The translations under genes and the position numbers were made by a program. From contig NZ_LDES01000065.1 of the NCBI RefSeq assembly GCF_001015195.1, forward strand, positions 20,380 through 84,379: a stretch of DNA of 64,000 bases. Direction: 5' to 3'. Of the stretch, positions 1 through 8,590 are shown one piece after another (positions within the stretch are counted from its first letter, which is position 1; each line of letters opens with the position of its first letter). The notes beneath the pieces are model-generated. The model did no database searches, was not told the origin of the DNA, and worked only from the letters and a program-made list of their open reading frames with translations. Source of the stretch: Sphingomonas sp. Y57 (lineage in GTDB: Bacteria; Pseudomonadota; Alphaproteobacteria; Sphingomonadales; Sphingomonadaceae).

Positions 1-8
1 GGGGGAGC

Positions 9-341
9 TCAGTCCAGTAGCAGGACATCCTCCCCGTCGACCGCCAGCTTATAAGTCTTGATCGCGATCGAGCATGGGGCCGCACAGGCTTCGCCGGTGC
101 GGATGTCGAAGCTGCCCATATGATAAGGGCAGAGGATCTTCCCGTCCTCGATCTCACCCTCGGAGAGCGAGGCGTCGCCATGGGTGCAGAGATCGTCGGT
201 GGCGAAATAGTCCCCGTCGAGGCGGTAGACGGCGAGCACCCGGCCGTCGTCGATCGCGAACTGGCGGACCTCGCCTTCGGGAATTTCATCGGTCGTACAA
301 AGCCTGATCGTCACATCTGCACCGGTTTCTTGAGTTGCCAT
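9..341 (-). CDS. Rieske [2Fe-2S] ferredoxin of a ring-hydroxylating oxygenase
   Basis: A 110-residue single-domain Rieske protein that should pass electrons to an oxygenase alpha subunit. The cluster ligands are visible as Cys52/His54 (CTHGD) and Cys71/His74 (CPYHM). It is the last gene of a minus-strand operon (amidase, Rieske alpha, small unknown, SnoaL-like, ferredoxin). Its start lies inside the 3' end of the SnoaL-like gene with a 31-nt overlap, and GGGAGAGG sits about 10 nt upstream of the ATG, which supports that start. No ferredoxin reductase gene follows in the window, so the reductase must be encoded elsewhere. The fold assignment is secure; the pairing with the neighbouring oxygenase is inferred from operon position. 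Confidence 0.88.
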   Translation of the reverse strand: MATQETGADVTIRLCTTDEIPEGEVRQFAIDDGRVLAVYRLDGDYFATDDLCTHGDASLSEGEIEDGKILCPYHMGSFDIRTGEACAAPCSIAIKTYKLAVDGEDVLLLD

Positions 342-799
342 GGCGGATTCGCCTCTCCCTGAATGCGGACGTCGAGGGTCACGCGCGTGAAGCGCCAGCC
401 CTCCTCGGTCCGCGTGAGTTCACTGTCGTACCAGCCGCCGAACCAGCTGTCGGTGGGGCCGGCCGCCTCGGACAGGGTACATAATTCCCACAGATACCAA
501 TGACAGCGAGCGGTCGTGCAGTCGTCCGACAGCTCGACCAGCGGCGCGGCCATGTAGTGGATGGACCAGAGCACCCGGTCTGCCGCAAGCGCGGCGAGGC
601 CGCCGGCGATCGCCGCGCGGCCGGTCAACTCGGCGAAACCCTCCGCCGCCCACACGGCATCCTCGGCAAAAAGCGGGCCCAGTATAGCTGGGTCGTTCTT
701 GCGGTCTGCACCCCGGGCGTAGCGCGCGACAAGATCGGCGATCTCGGCGCGCGCTTCGACCCGGGCGAGCCGCTGCTCGATCGACGGCGCGGCGCTCAT
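311..799 (-). CDS. SnoaL-like / NTF2-fold protein, possible oxygenase small subunit
   Basis: A 162-residue protein of the SnoaL/NTF2 cone fold, the fold also used by beta subunits of ring-hydroxylating dioxygenases. Visible family features are the N-terminal helix with LARVEARAEIADL, the HYMAAPLVEL strand and the tryptophan-rich WFGGWYDSEL segment. It is clearly paralogous to the product of 6435-6911 (shared ARAEIADL-type helix, HYL/HYM strand, YLWE motif). The start overlaps the stop of the upstream small gene as ATGA, so the two are probably translationally coupled. Context suggests a structural or accessory subunit of the Rieske oxygenase encoded at 1191-2384. A free-standing isomerase or hydratase role cannot be excluded. 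Confidence 0.75.
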   Translation of the reverse strand: MSAAPSIEQRLARVEARAEIADLVARYARGADRKNDPAILGPLFAEDAVWAAEGFAELTGRAAIAGGLAALAADRVLWSIHYMAAPLVELSDDCTTARCHWYLWELCTLSEAAGPTDSWFGGWYDSELTRTEEGWRFTRVTLDVRIQGEANPPWQLKKPVQM

Positions 800-1173
800 G
801 GCGCCGGCGTCATCATCGGTTGCAGCGTGCTCCAGGTCGGCTGGTCGCCATGGACGGCGATGAAGCGCCCCTCCTCGAAGGCGTAGGGCACGCCGACGGC
901 GCCGTCGTACAGCTCGATGTGCGGCGCCACCTCCGCCAGCGAGAGGACGATGTCGTAGAGCGGCCGGAGCGACGGCGGCAATTGGCCGAGCGGGTGCTTG
1001 TCCACCTCGGCGAGGATCGCCTCCAGCCTCGGCAGCACCGCGTCGTAGAAGCGCCGGAGCGTCTCCGATGTCGAGGCGAGCCGCTGGGCCTGGCGTTGGT
1101 CGGCCGTGGGCAGCGCCCAGTCAAGCCATGGCGCCAGCTCGGCAAATGCCGCGGGCAGCGTCAATTCGGTCAT
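796..1173 (-). CDS. conserved small protein of unknown function, Rieske-module partner
   Basis: A 125-residue, mostly helical protein that I do not recognise as a named family. It has no signal peptide and no cysteine pairs. It aligns over nearly its whole length with the protein at 8184-8549: both carry an N-terminal LPxxF, a central RRFYD/ADFYA helix, a PLYDIV/NLFELV helix, then PHxELY, VPY/VPF and a C-terminal HxDxP. Both lie beside a Rieske alpha subunit and a SnoaL-like protein. The start has GGGGGAAG upstream and the gene is 17 nt after the Rieske alpha stop. Co-occurrence suggests a third subunit, chaperone or substrate-handling factor for the oxygenase; the function is inferred only from neighbourhood. 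Confidence 0.7.
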   Translation of the reverse strand: MTELTLPAAFAELAPWLDWALPTADQRQAQRLASTSETLRRFYDAVLPRLEAILAEVDKHPLGQLPPSLRPLYDIVLSLAEVAPHIELYDGAVGVPYAFEEGRFIAVHGDQPTWSTLQPMMTPAP

Positions 1174-1190
1174 TCTTCTTCCCCCGGGAG

Positions 1191-2384
1191 TCAGGCGTTC
1201 ACATATTGGTCGACGACGATCGCGCCGTGGCGGATCAGGATCTCGTCATCCTGGAGATGCTGCTGCATCTTGGCGCGCGACTGCATTGCCCGCTGGGTGT
1301 CCTCCATCGTCGCGGTGTCCTCCAGCCAGGCGTTGCGCTGCAGCGTCATCGCATGCTCGATCGCCCAGCGGCCCGCGTTGCTGGTCGGCGCCTTCACATA
1401 ATAGCGGCCCTCCCACAGCGTGCGGTTGTGCGCGAGCGGCCAGAACTGGTGGGTGAACCATATGCCCTCCGACACGTGGAGCAGCGTGTTGGGGAACAGC
1501 ACGCTCAGTTCGAAGGCGAAATCCGGCCTATGATCGGGGTTGATCGTCGGGGGCAGCATGGATTCACCGCGCTGGGAGACGAGGCTGGCACCCGCGATCC
1601 GGTTGGCGATGCCGGCCACCGGAGTCGGCTTGGCATCGAGTGTCAGGCAGACCGCGCAGGTACGGTGCGGGCCCATCAGCTTCACGTTCTGCAAGCCGCT
1701 CGAAAAGACGTTGGGGAAGGAGCCGGCATGGATGGTGTCGACATGATAGGCCTCGGCAAAAGCGTCGTGCGCGACCTTCCAGTTGCATTCGACCTCGGTC
1801 CGGTAGGTGAAGCCGTAGTTGAGTTGCTCGAACGGGAAGCCGCGGAAATGCTCGGCATAATCGCCGAGGAATTCGGCGAGGCTGTTCTCGGGCTTCTCGG
1901 CGACGTTGATGAACAGGAAGCCTTCCCACATATCGAGATGGATCGGCGCGAGGCCGTTGTCGCCCTTGTCGAAGCAGGAATAGAAGCGCTCCTGGCTCGG
2001 CACGCTGCGCAGCGCGCCATCGGCGGCATAGACCCAGCCGTGAAAGCGGCAGGTGATCACGCCGGCCCGGTTGCGGCCGTAGGTCTCCTGGCCCGTTTCG
2101 GTGACGACGGTGTTGCCGCGGTGCGCGCACATATTGTGGAACGCGCGGATCTGGCCGTCCTTGCCGCGCATCAGGATAACCGAGGTGTTCGCCGCCTCGA
2201 TCCGCTTGACCTTGTAGTCGCCCGGGCGTGGCAGCTCGTTCGCGCGGCCGACGCACAGCCAGACCTTGCTGAAGATCTTCTCCTTCTCCTTCTCGTACCA
2301 TTCGGGCGAGATATAGGGTTCGGTCGAGATCGGTCCGGAGCCAAGCTCCGGATAGGCTTCGAGCCAGCGATGTTCAGCGTTCAT
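1191..2384 (-). CDS. Rieske oxygenase alpha subunit (module A)
   Basis: A 397-residue catalytic subunit of a Rieske non-heme iron oxygenase. The Rieske ligands are Cys86/His88 (CAHRG) and Cys112/His115 (CRFHG), with about 23 residues between the halves, longer than the usual 15-18. The mononuclear iron site reads E211-A-Y-H214-x4-H219, so the bridging position that is Asp in naphthalene dioxygenase is Glu here. It starts at ATG with GGAGAG upstream, 31 nt after the amidase gene. It is paralogous to the enzyme at 6942-8171. The substrate is unknown; aromatic, cyclic or N-methyl compounds are all possible for this broad family. Confidence 0.88.
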   Translation of the reverse strand: MNAEHRWLEAYPELGSGPISTEPYISPEWYEKEKEKIFSKVWLCVGRANELPRPGDYKVKRIEAANTSVILMRGKDGQIRAFHNMCAHRGNTVVTETGQETYGRNRAGVITCRFHGWVYAADGALRSVPSQERFYSCFDKGDNGLAPIHLDMWEGFLFINVAEKPENSLAEFLGDYAEHFRGFPFEQLNYGFTYRTEVECNWKVAHDAFAEAYHVDTIHAGSFPNVFSSGLQNVKLMGPHRTCAVCLTLDAKPTPVAGIANRIAGASLVSQRGESMLPPTINPDHRPDFAFELSVLFPNTLLHVSEGIWFTHQFWPLAHNRTLWEGRYYVKAPTSNAGRWAIEHAMTLQRNAWLEDTATMEDTQRAMQSRAKMQQHLQDDEILIRHGAIVVDQYVNA

Positions 2385-2415
2385 GGTTCACTCTCCGATG
2401 GTGCCGCGATCGGGC

Positions 2416-3582
2416 TCACTCGACGAAGATGTCGAGCGGGATCACGGCGGAAACGATGATGTTGGGGACGTCGACAAGCTGACCGATGCGCAGGTCGACC
2501 GCGGCGGCGCAGATCGCGTAGGCCTGTTCGCGGCTGTAGCCCCTTGTCTCGGAAATCCAGTCGATCATCCGCAGCAATGCGTCCCGGGCAGCGAGCGTCA
2601 GGTCCTCCGAGAGATTGGTCAGGGCAGCCACCTTGGGGCTGTCGAGATAGGCGAGGTGGGGCGGAACCTCGCCCTTCTTCTTCACCGGCATGCCGACGAT
2701 GGCGTGGAAGCGGCCCGGCTCGGTGTTGCGGAGCTGGCCGTTGCCGGTGACGTGCGGGAAGACGATGTTCTTGCCGCCGCCCTTGATCACCTCGCACTTC
2801 AGGGTGACGCGCGCCGCCATCTCGACGGCGGTGCCGCAGACCTCGCCATCGCCCTGGGCGAAATGGATGTCGCCGGTCCAAAGTCCCGCGCCGTCGACGA
2901 GCACGGGGAACAGCACGGTGGAGCCGACCTGCATCGCCTTGATGTCCATGTTGCCGCCATTTTCGCGCGGCGCCACGGTGCGCAGCCCCTCGGCCGCATA
3001 GGGCGCGCCTTCGGCGAACAGGGCGGCGGGAAGGGCGCGGGCCGGCTCGGGCATCAGCGCGAAGCCGCCGGCCGCCGCGAGCGCGCCTTCACGTTCGAGC
3101 GCGGCGGCGACCTCGGGCTTGCCGGGGAGCACGCCGATCGATCCGGGGAAGGCGCACATCGGCACGCGGACGCCCGGGATCTGGTCCGACACCGCGCAGA
3201 GCCGGTCGAGCTTCCAGTTGGCGATGAACGGCCCCGGAATGACGTCGCGCAGGAAGCCGAAGCCGGGAACTATGACGGTATAGCCATAGTCATAGGGGGC
3301 GATGTCGACGATCGTCACTGCCAGCGCGTCACCGCGTTCGGCACCCTCGATATGGACCGGGCCCGTCATCGGATGGACCCGGTTGAGATCGCAGGCGGCG
3401 ACGTCGGCCGGGGTGGTCGACCAGTCGAACTGGTCGTCGAAGGCGTCGCGGGTCTCGTAGACGATATAGTCGCCCGGCCGGGCATGGGCGACCGGCTCCA
3501 GTGCCCAGTGCAGGCGGTTGAAACAGTTGGGATCGTCCTTCGCCGTCGCCCCGCTGCGCTTGATTTCCACTGTGTTTGCCAT
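2416..3582 (-). CDS. acetamidase/formamidase family protein
   Basis: A 388-residue protein of the FmdA/AmdA family, zinc-dependent amidases that hydrolyse short amides such as formamide or acetamide. Family features include HPMTGPVHIEGA early in the protein, GDIHFAQGDGEVCGTAVE in the middle and the C-terminal NIIVSAVIPLDIF. An in-frame ATG exists at 3621, but the ATG at 3582 is preferred because AGGA lies 5 nt upstream and the family alignment begins there. It heads the minus-strand Rieske operon, so it probably hydrolyses an amide made or taken up in the same pathway. Many sphingomonad members have no assigned substrate, so the chemistry is family-level only. Confidence 0.8.
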   Translation of the reverse strand: MANTVEIKRSGATAKDDPNCFNRLHWALEPVAHARPGDYIVYETRDAFDDQFDWSTTPADVAACDLNRVHPMTGPVHIEGAERGDALAVTIVDIAPYDYGYTVIVPGFGFLRDVIPGPFIANWKLDRLCAVSDQIPGVRVPMCAFPGSIGVLPGKPEVAAALEREGALAAAGGFALMPEPARALPAALFAEGAPYAAEGLRTVAPRENGGNMDIKAMQVGSTVLFPVLVDGAGLWTGDIHFAQGDGEVCGTAVEMAARVTLKCEVIKGGGKNIVFPHVTGNGQLRNTEPGRFHAIVGMPVKKKGEVPPHLAYLDSPKVAALTNLSEDLTLAARDALLRMIDWISETRGYSREQAYAICAAAVDLRIGQLVDVPNIIVSAVIPLDIFVE

Positions 3583-3964
3583 CTGCTTCCTCGCGCTGTT
3601 CGTCGTCCGATGTGGGATCATGCCGGGATGATGATCGGGGGCAGCCCATCGCGGCTATCCCTCTGCCGAGCCTAGTAGCCAGCCACCGCATCAAACCGGC
3701 CGCGACGGCCCGGGGAGGCGACGTCATGACCGCGCGTATGCTCGCGCGCGAGGAGCGGGGAGCCCGGAAAATGGGGGTTTTCGCGCGTTCTCATTCGATC
3801 GCGCTGAGGTGTTGCTGATCGCGCCCTGAGGCTAGCGCGGAAGGCCTCCGATGATGTTGCATGCACCTGTCACCGGCCTTCGGGTTCGTGATCGGCGGGT
3901 GCGCGGGGGTGCGACCCGGACCGGCCCGATCGACGGCGCCGGCGGCAATCGGGAGGAAGGGAAA
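3583..3964. promoter_or_regulatory. divergent intergenic region between amidase and TonB receptor
   Basis: A 382-bp gap between divergent starts at 3582 and 3965 that must hold both promoters. It contains GC-rich alternating CGCG tracts near 3735-3755 and no ORF with coding character. I found no copy of the CTGTC-GACAG or AAATACA palindromes seen elsewhere in the window and could not place -35/-10 boxes with confidence. Confidence 0.45.
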
Positions 3965-6382
3965 ATGAACATGGCAAGGCAGAACGAGATGGGGGCGATC
4001 GCCGCGCCGCGGCGCGGTTGCGGTCGCGGCATGTTGCTGATCGGCGCATCGCTGATCGGGCTGGCGGCGCCGGCCGGGATGGCGAGCGCGCAGCAGGCCC
4101 CGGCCGAGGCCGCATCGGCCGAGGCGGTCGACGGCGTCGAGGTCATCACCGTCACGGCGCGTCGGCGCGCGGAGTCGCTGCAGGACACGCCGATCGCCAT
4201 CTCCGCCGTCACTTCCGAGGGGCTGACCGCGCGCGGCATCGACAATGTCACCCAGATCGGCGACTTCACCCCGAACGTTAAGTTCAACAGCTCGGTGCCG
4301 GTCTCGGCGAGCAACGCGACCGCCGCCATCTTCATCCGCGGCATCGGGCAGAACGACTATCAGCTCTCGGTCGATCCCGGCGTCGGCCTCTATCTGGATG
4401 GCGTCTATATCTCGCGCGGTGTCGGGAACGTCCTCGATGTGCTCAACGTCGAGCGGATCGAGGTGCTGCGCGGACCGCAGGGCACGCTGTTCGGCCGCAA
4501 TACCATCGGCGGCGCGGTCAGCGTCGTCACCAAGAAGCCGGGCGACAAGCTTGCGGGCTCGCTGGAGCTGACGACCGGCCGCTTCAACCGGATCCAGGCT
4601 AAGGGCTCGATCGACGTTCCGCTTGCGGAGGGCGTCTATTCGAGCATCGCCGGTTTCTACCACAAGCGCGATGGCTATGTGAAAGGCGCGGTCGCCGGCG
4701 CGCCCGACCTGGGCGACACCGATCAGCTTGCCGGCCGTTTCGCGCTGCGCCTCGAACCATCGAGCGACGTCACCATCGATCTCGCCGTCGACGGATCGCG
4801 GGCGCGGGAGCAGTCCGCTCCCAACGTCGCGATCGCGATCGACGAGAACGCGCCCGCCGCGCAGGTCTGGAATGCGGTCTATTCAGGCGCGCCGGGCATC
4901 TGCGCCAACATCGCCGATCCCAGCCGCTTCACCGACCAACGCTGCTTCAACAACCAGTGGGCGCTCGGGCCCTATCGCCATGGCGGGACCTTCACCTCTG
5001 TCTCCGGCGTGTTCACCAATGGCAATCCCCGGCGCTACCAGTCGGCGTCGGACCTGAACATCTGGGGCGCTTCGGGCACGCTCGAATGGAAGATCGCCGA
5101 CGGTATCTCGTTCAAGTCGATCACCGCCTATCGCAAGGTCACAGGCTTCTGGACCCGCGATTCCGACCATAGCCCGGCGACGATCGTCGAAACGAACAGC
5201 GACTGGAAGCAGGATCAGTTCTCACAGGAGGTCCAGCTCCAGGGCGATGTCGCGGACGGCCGCTTCAACTGGGTGGTCGGCGGCTATTATTCGAGCGAAA
5301 GCGGTAATCACCGGGATCTCGTCAACATCGTCGATGCGGTGTTCCTGAGCGGCGCGGTGCTCGACGGCAAGAGCCTCGCCTTCTTCGGGCAGGGCACCTA
5401 CGAGATCGTCCGCAACCTGAACCTCACCGCCGGCATCCGCTGGACCGAGGACAAGAAGACGTTCGGCAACGCCAACCAATATGTGGTGGAAGCGGGCTTC
5501 CTGACCGGCGCACCCTTCAATCCCGACGGCTCGGGCTTGCAGAACGGCGATCCGCTGATGGGTCCGCTCGGCCAGCGGTCGACGGTGAAGGACACCGCCT
5601 GGACGCCGATGGCCAGCCTGTCCTATCGCTTCAGCCCCGAACTGCTCGGCTATGTCTCCTACTCGGAAGGCTTCAAAGGCGGCGGCTTCACCCAGCGCGT
5701 CTTTCCGCCCTTCGCCTTCATCCCGTCGTTCAAGCCGGAAACCAGCACCACCTATGAGGTCGGCTTCAAGTCGGACCTGTTCGGTCGGCGGCTGCGGCTG
5801 AACGGCGCGGCCTTCCTCAACGACTATGACGACCTGCAGATCACGGTGAACGACCCGACACTGGGTTTCGCGCCGATCATTCAGAACGCGGCGAAGGCGC
5901 GGATCAAGGGGTTCGAGCTGGAGATGCAGGCGCGCCCGATCGGCGGGCTGCAGATCGACGCGGGCCTCGGCTATCTCGACGCCAAGTACCGCCGGGTCGA
6001 CATCCGCGCTCTCAACGCCGGCGTGACGACCTCGACCAAGCTGCAGAATGCGCCGAAATGGACGCTGAGCGCCGGCGTCGCCTACAATATCCAGGCGGAC
6101 GGCATCGGCAGCTTCCAGCCGCGCGTCGACTGGTCCTATCGGTCGCGTGTCTACAACGATGCGGTAAACACCCCGCTGCTCGTCCAGGACGGCTACCATC
6201 TCGTCAACGCCTCGGTTGCCTGGACCGACGAAGACAAGCGCTGGGGCATCACCGCCGGCGTCAAGAACCTGACCAAGGAGGTCTATCTTGGCTCCGGCTA
6301 TGCCGACTCCTTCGGCGGCCTGGTCGAGGGCGTCTATGGCCGTCCGCGCGAATGGTATCTCAGCGCGCGTTATTCCTTCTGA
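3965..6382 (+). CDS. TonB-dependent outer-membrane receptor
   Basis: An 805-residue TonB-dependent receptor that would import a substrate across the outer membrane using TonB/ExbBD energy. A signal peptide with hydrophobic core (LLIGASLIGLAAPA) ends near ASAQQ. A plug domain follows with ITVTARRR as the TonB-box-like start, IFIRGIGQND and VEVLRGPQGTLFGRNTIGG-type motifs, then the 22-strand barrel ending in the terminal aromatic YSF. The ATG at 3965 is chosen because GGGAGGAAGGG precedes it; an upstream in-frame ATG at 3851 lacks this and would spoil the signal peptide. It heads the plus-strand Rieske module, so the ligand is probably that module's substrate. Confidence 0.93.
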   Translation: MNMARQNEMGAIAAPRRGCGRGMLLIGASLIGLAAPAGMASAQQAPAEAASAEAVDGVEVITVTARRRAESLQDTPIAISAVTSEGLTARGIDNVTQIGDFTPNVKFNSSVPVSASNATAAIFIRGIGQNDYQLSVDPGVGLYLDGVYISRGVGNVLDVLNVERIEVLRGPQGTLFGRNTIGGAVSVVTKKPGDKLAGSLELTTGRFNRIQAKGSIDVPLAEGVYSSIAGFYHKRDGYVKGAVAGAPDLGDTDQLAGRFALRLEPSSDVTIDLAVDGSRAREQSAPNVAIAIDENAPAAQVWNAVYSGAPGICANIADPSRFTDQRCFNNQWALGPYRHGGTFTSVSGVFTNGNPRRYQSASDLNIWGASGTLEWKIADGISFKSITAYRKVTGFWTRDSDHSPATIVETNSDWKQDQFSQEVQLQGDVADGRFNWVVGGYYSSESGNHRDLVNIVDAVFLSGAVLDGKSLAFFGQGTYEIVRNLNLTAGIRWTEDKKTFGNANQYVVEAGFLTGAPFNPDGSGLQNGDPLMGPLGQRSTVKDTAWTPMASLSYRFSPELLGYVSYSEGFKGGGFTQRVFPPFAFIPSFKPETSTTYEVGFKSDLFGRRLRLNGAAFLNDYDDLQITVNDPTLGFAPIIQNAAKARIKGFELEMQARPIGGLQIDAGLGYLDAKYRRVDIRALNAGVTTSTKLQNAPKWTLSAGVAYNIQADGIGSFQPRVDWSYRSRVYNDAVNTPLLVQDGYHLVNASVAWTDEDKRWGITAGVKNLTKEVYLGSGYADSFGGLVEGVYGRPREWYLSARYSF

Positions 6383-6434
6383 CGGTGGTGGGGCGGGCCC
6401 CGCCGGGCTCGCCCCTGTTTTGCGGAGCGTGGCC

Positions 6435-6911
6435 ATGGAATCGCTGGAACACCGGATCGAGAGGCTGGAGGCATTGCGGGCGATCGACGACCTGATCGCC
6501 GATCTCGGCCGGGCATTCGACGCCGGGCCGTCGGCGGCGGCGCTGCGCGAGCTGTTCGTCGAGGATGCGGCCTTCCTGATCGACCGCTACGGCGAACTGC
6601 GCGGTCGCGACGCGATCGCGGACGGCGTCGCGGGCAATGCCGACCAGGGTTTCCGCTGGACGCTCCACTACCTGGTCTCCCCCAAGGTCGAGCTGGCCGG
6701 CGACCGGCGGACCGCCGACATCGAATTCTACCTATGGGAGGTAGCGACCGCCGCGAGCGGGCGCGCCTACTGGATCGGCGGCCGCTATGTCGCCGAGGCG
6801 TTGGCCGAGGGCGGGCGCTGGCGCTTCCGCCAGCTTGAGCTCAAGGCCGAGCTGATCTCGCACTACCCCGATGGATGGGCGCCGAAACCGGCCGCCCTGG
6901 CCGACGCCTGA
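6435..6911 (+). CDS. SnoaL-like / NTF2-fold protein, paralogue of the 311-799 product
   Basis: A 158-residue SnoaL/NTF2-fold protein. It begins with the helix LEHRIERLEALRAIDDL and includes the HYLVSPKVEL strand, FYLWEV and the WIGGRYV segment, each with a counterpart in the product of 311-799. The ATG at 6435 is chosen because GCGGAG precedes it and upstream in-frame codons overlap the receptor gene. It lies 52 nt after the receptor and 30 nt before the Rieske alpha gene. The conserved pairing suggests an oxygenase beta-like or accessory subunit; function is inferred. Confidence 0.75.
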   Translation: MESLEHRIERLEALRAIDDLIADLGRAFDAGPSAAALRELFVEDAAFLIDRYGELRGRDAIADGVAGNADQGFRWTLHYLVSPKVELAGDRRTADIEFYLWEVATAASGRAYWIGGRYVAEALAEGGRWRFRQLELKAELISHYPDGWAPKPAALADA

Positions 6912-6941
6912 CCGGCGCTTTTTGACGCAAGGAGAGCAGCA

Positions 6942-8171
6942 ATGAACATAGGGGATCACACGCTGGGCCATATCAGCCGCTCGGTCGCCGAGATCCGGGC
7001 CGAACTGGGGGTGGATCCGGTGTCGGTGGAGTCGATCCGCGACCCGGCGGTCTACGAGCTGGAGCGCGAGAAGATTTTCCGGCGCGCCTGGCTGAAGGTC
7101 GCCACCGCCTGGGAGATACCGGAGATCGGCGACTACAAGGTGAAGGAGATGCCGGTCGCCGACACATCGGTGCTGATCGTGCGCGGCAAGGATGACAAGA
7201 TCCGCGCTTTCCACAATGTCTGCACCCATCGAGGCAACAAGGTCGTCCCGAACAGCGATTTCGAAAGCTTCGGCCGTGCCCGCGCCGGGGTGGTCACCTG
7301 CCGGTTCCACGGCTGGGTGTTCGGCACCGATGGCCCGCTTCGCTCGGTGCCGATGGAGGAGGGGTTCGGCAAGCTCGACAAGAGCTGCCTGGGCCTGCGC
7401 GAGATAGCCTGCGATACCTGGGAAGGCTTCGTCTTCATCAACTTCGCCGACCCGCCGGAACAGAGCCTCCTCGACTATCTGGGTGATTTCGGCCGGTTGT
7501 TCGGTGGCTATCCCTATGCCGAATCGACCACGGTCTTTCGCTATTCGACGGTGCTCGAATGCAACTGGAAGGTCGCGCACCAGGCCTTTTCGGAAGGCTA
7601 TCATGTGCCGACCATCCATGCCGGCTCGCTGCCCGGTTTCCGCGGAGTAGAGCATACCGACTTCAAGCTGATGGGGCCGCACGCCTCGTCGACCATCTAT
7701 GGCGCGGGGATGGACACCGCGGCGTCGACCGCCGCCTTCGCCGGCGTGCTGCATGCTGGCGAGCCGCATCGCCCGCGTCCCGATCAGCTTCCGCCCGGGA
7801 TCAATCCGACGCGCCGCACCGACTTCCAGTTCGAGCTGCCGAACCTCTTCCCGAACCTCATCATCCATCTTTCCGCGGGCTGCGGCTATCCGGGCATGTC
7901 CTTCTTCACCCACCAGTTCTGGCCGCTCGATCATGGCCGGACACTCTGGGAGGGGACCAACTATTTCCGCCCGGCGCGGAACGCGGCGGAGCGGGTGGCC
8001 CAGCTCCATGTCAACGCCCTCCACCGCAACGCATGGCTGGAGGATACCGCGACGATGGAGGACACCTTCACCGGCATCCGATCAGGGGTGATCGACCAGA
8101 TGTATCTGATGGACCAGGAATTCCTGATCCGCCACGCCGTCCGCGTCCAGAACGATTTCCTGACCGCCTGA
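6942..8171 (+). CDS. Rieske oxygenase alpha subunit (module B)
   Basis: A 409-residue Rieske oxygenase catalytic subunit paralogous to the 1191-2384 product. Rieske ligands are Cys94/His96 (CTHRG) and Cys120/His123 (CRFHG), again with a long 23-residue spacer. The mononuclear iron site is E218-G-Y-H221-x4-H226, with Glu at the bridging position. AAGGAG lies 8 nt before the ATG. The gene is followed 12 nt later by the small partner gene. No ferredoxin is encoded in this operon; the one at 9-341 could serve both oxygenases. Substrate unknown. Confidence 0.88.
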   Translation: MNIGDHTLGHISRSVAEIRAELGVDPVSVESIRDPAVYELEREKIFRRAWLKVATAWEIPEIGDYKVKEMPVADTSVLIVRGKDDKIRAFHNVCTHRGNKVVPNSDFESFGRARAGVVTCRFHGWVFGTDGPLRSVPMEEGFGKLDKSCLGLREIACDTWEGFVFINFADPPEQSLLDYLGDFGRLFGGYPYAESTTVFRYSTVLECNWKVAHQAFSEGYHVPTIHAGSLPGFRGVEHTDFKLMGPHASSTIYGAGMDTAASTAAFAGVLHAGEPHRPRPDQLPPGINPTRRTDFQFELPNLFPNLIIHLSAGCGYPGMSFFTHQFWPLDHGRTLWEGTNYFRPARNAAERVAQLHVNALHRNAWLEDTATMEDTFTGIRSGVIDQMYLMDQEFLIRHAVRVQNDFLTA

Positions 8172-8183
8172 GGAGCCCCGACC

Positions 8184-8549
8184 ATGACCGACGACAAGAG
8201 CCTTCCCCAAGGGTTCGAGGCCTTTGCCGATCTGGCCGCGCGCTGGGCGCGACCGACCGAGGGAGAGCGCAGCCAGATCCGCTGGGCCGCCTCCAAGCAG
8301 GATTTCGCCGATTTCTACGCGGCCTTCATGCCCAAGCTGGACGAGGCGTTGCGTCTTCTGGCCGATCAGCAGCTCGAAGGGCTGGAAGGGCCCATGGCCA
8401 ACCTGTTCGAGCTGGTCTGCGCCTTCGCGGAGGCGACGCCGCATCACGAACTCTATGGCGGCAGCGCGGAGGTTCCCTTCAGCTTCTCCGCGCGGCGTTT
8501 CGTCCCCGCGCACCGCGACCGGCCGAGCGCAAGCCCCGTCATGCGCTGA
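8184..8549 (+). CDS. conserved small protein of unknown function, Rieske-module partner
   Basis: A 121-residue protein without recognised domain, paralogous to the product of 796-1173. Shared landmarks are LPQGF near the N-terminus, DFYAAFMPKLDEAL, NLFELV, the PHHELYGG segment, VPFSF and HRDRP. GAGGAG lies upstream of the ATG and the gene follows the Rieske alpha gene by 12 nt, so it is almost certainly co-transcribed and co-functional. It ends a three-gene block (SnoaL-like, alpha, small protein) found twice in the window. No enzymatic motif is visible; a subunit or assembly role is the most economical guess. Confidence 0.7.
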   Translation: MTDDKSLPQGFEAFADLAARWARPTEGERSQIRWAASKQDFADFYAAFMPKLDEALRLLADQQLEGLEGPMANLFELVCAFAEATPHHELYGGSAEVPFSFSARRFVPAHRDRPSASPVMR

Positions 8550-8590
8550 CCGGTCGTCGAGCCTGACCGCCGGCGCGCGTGGAATGGACG

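Noticed and set aside
74-307. Plus-strand open frame opposite the ferredoxin gene
   Set aside because: Arg/Gly-rich translation typical of antisense GC-rich frames; no ribosome site or domain.
1068-2459. 463-codon plus-strand frame opposite the Rieske alpha gene
   Set aside because: Shadow of the real minus-strand oxygenase, whose Rieske and iron motifs are intact.
5222-6436. 404-codon minus-strand frame within the TonB receptor
   Set aside because: Antisense frame without family features; the receptor reads complete through it.
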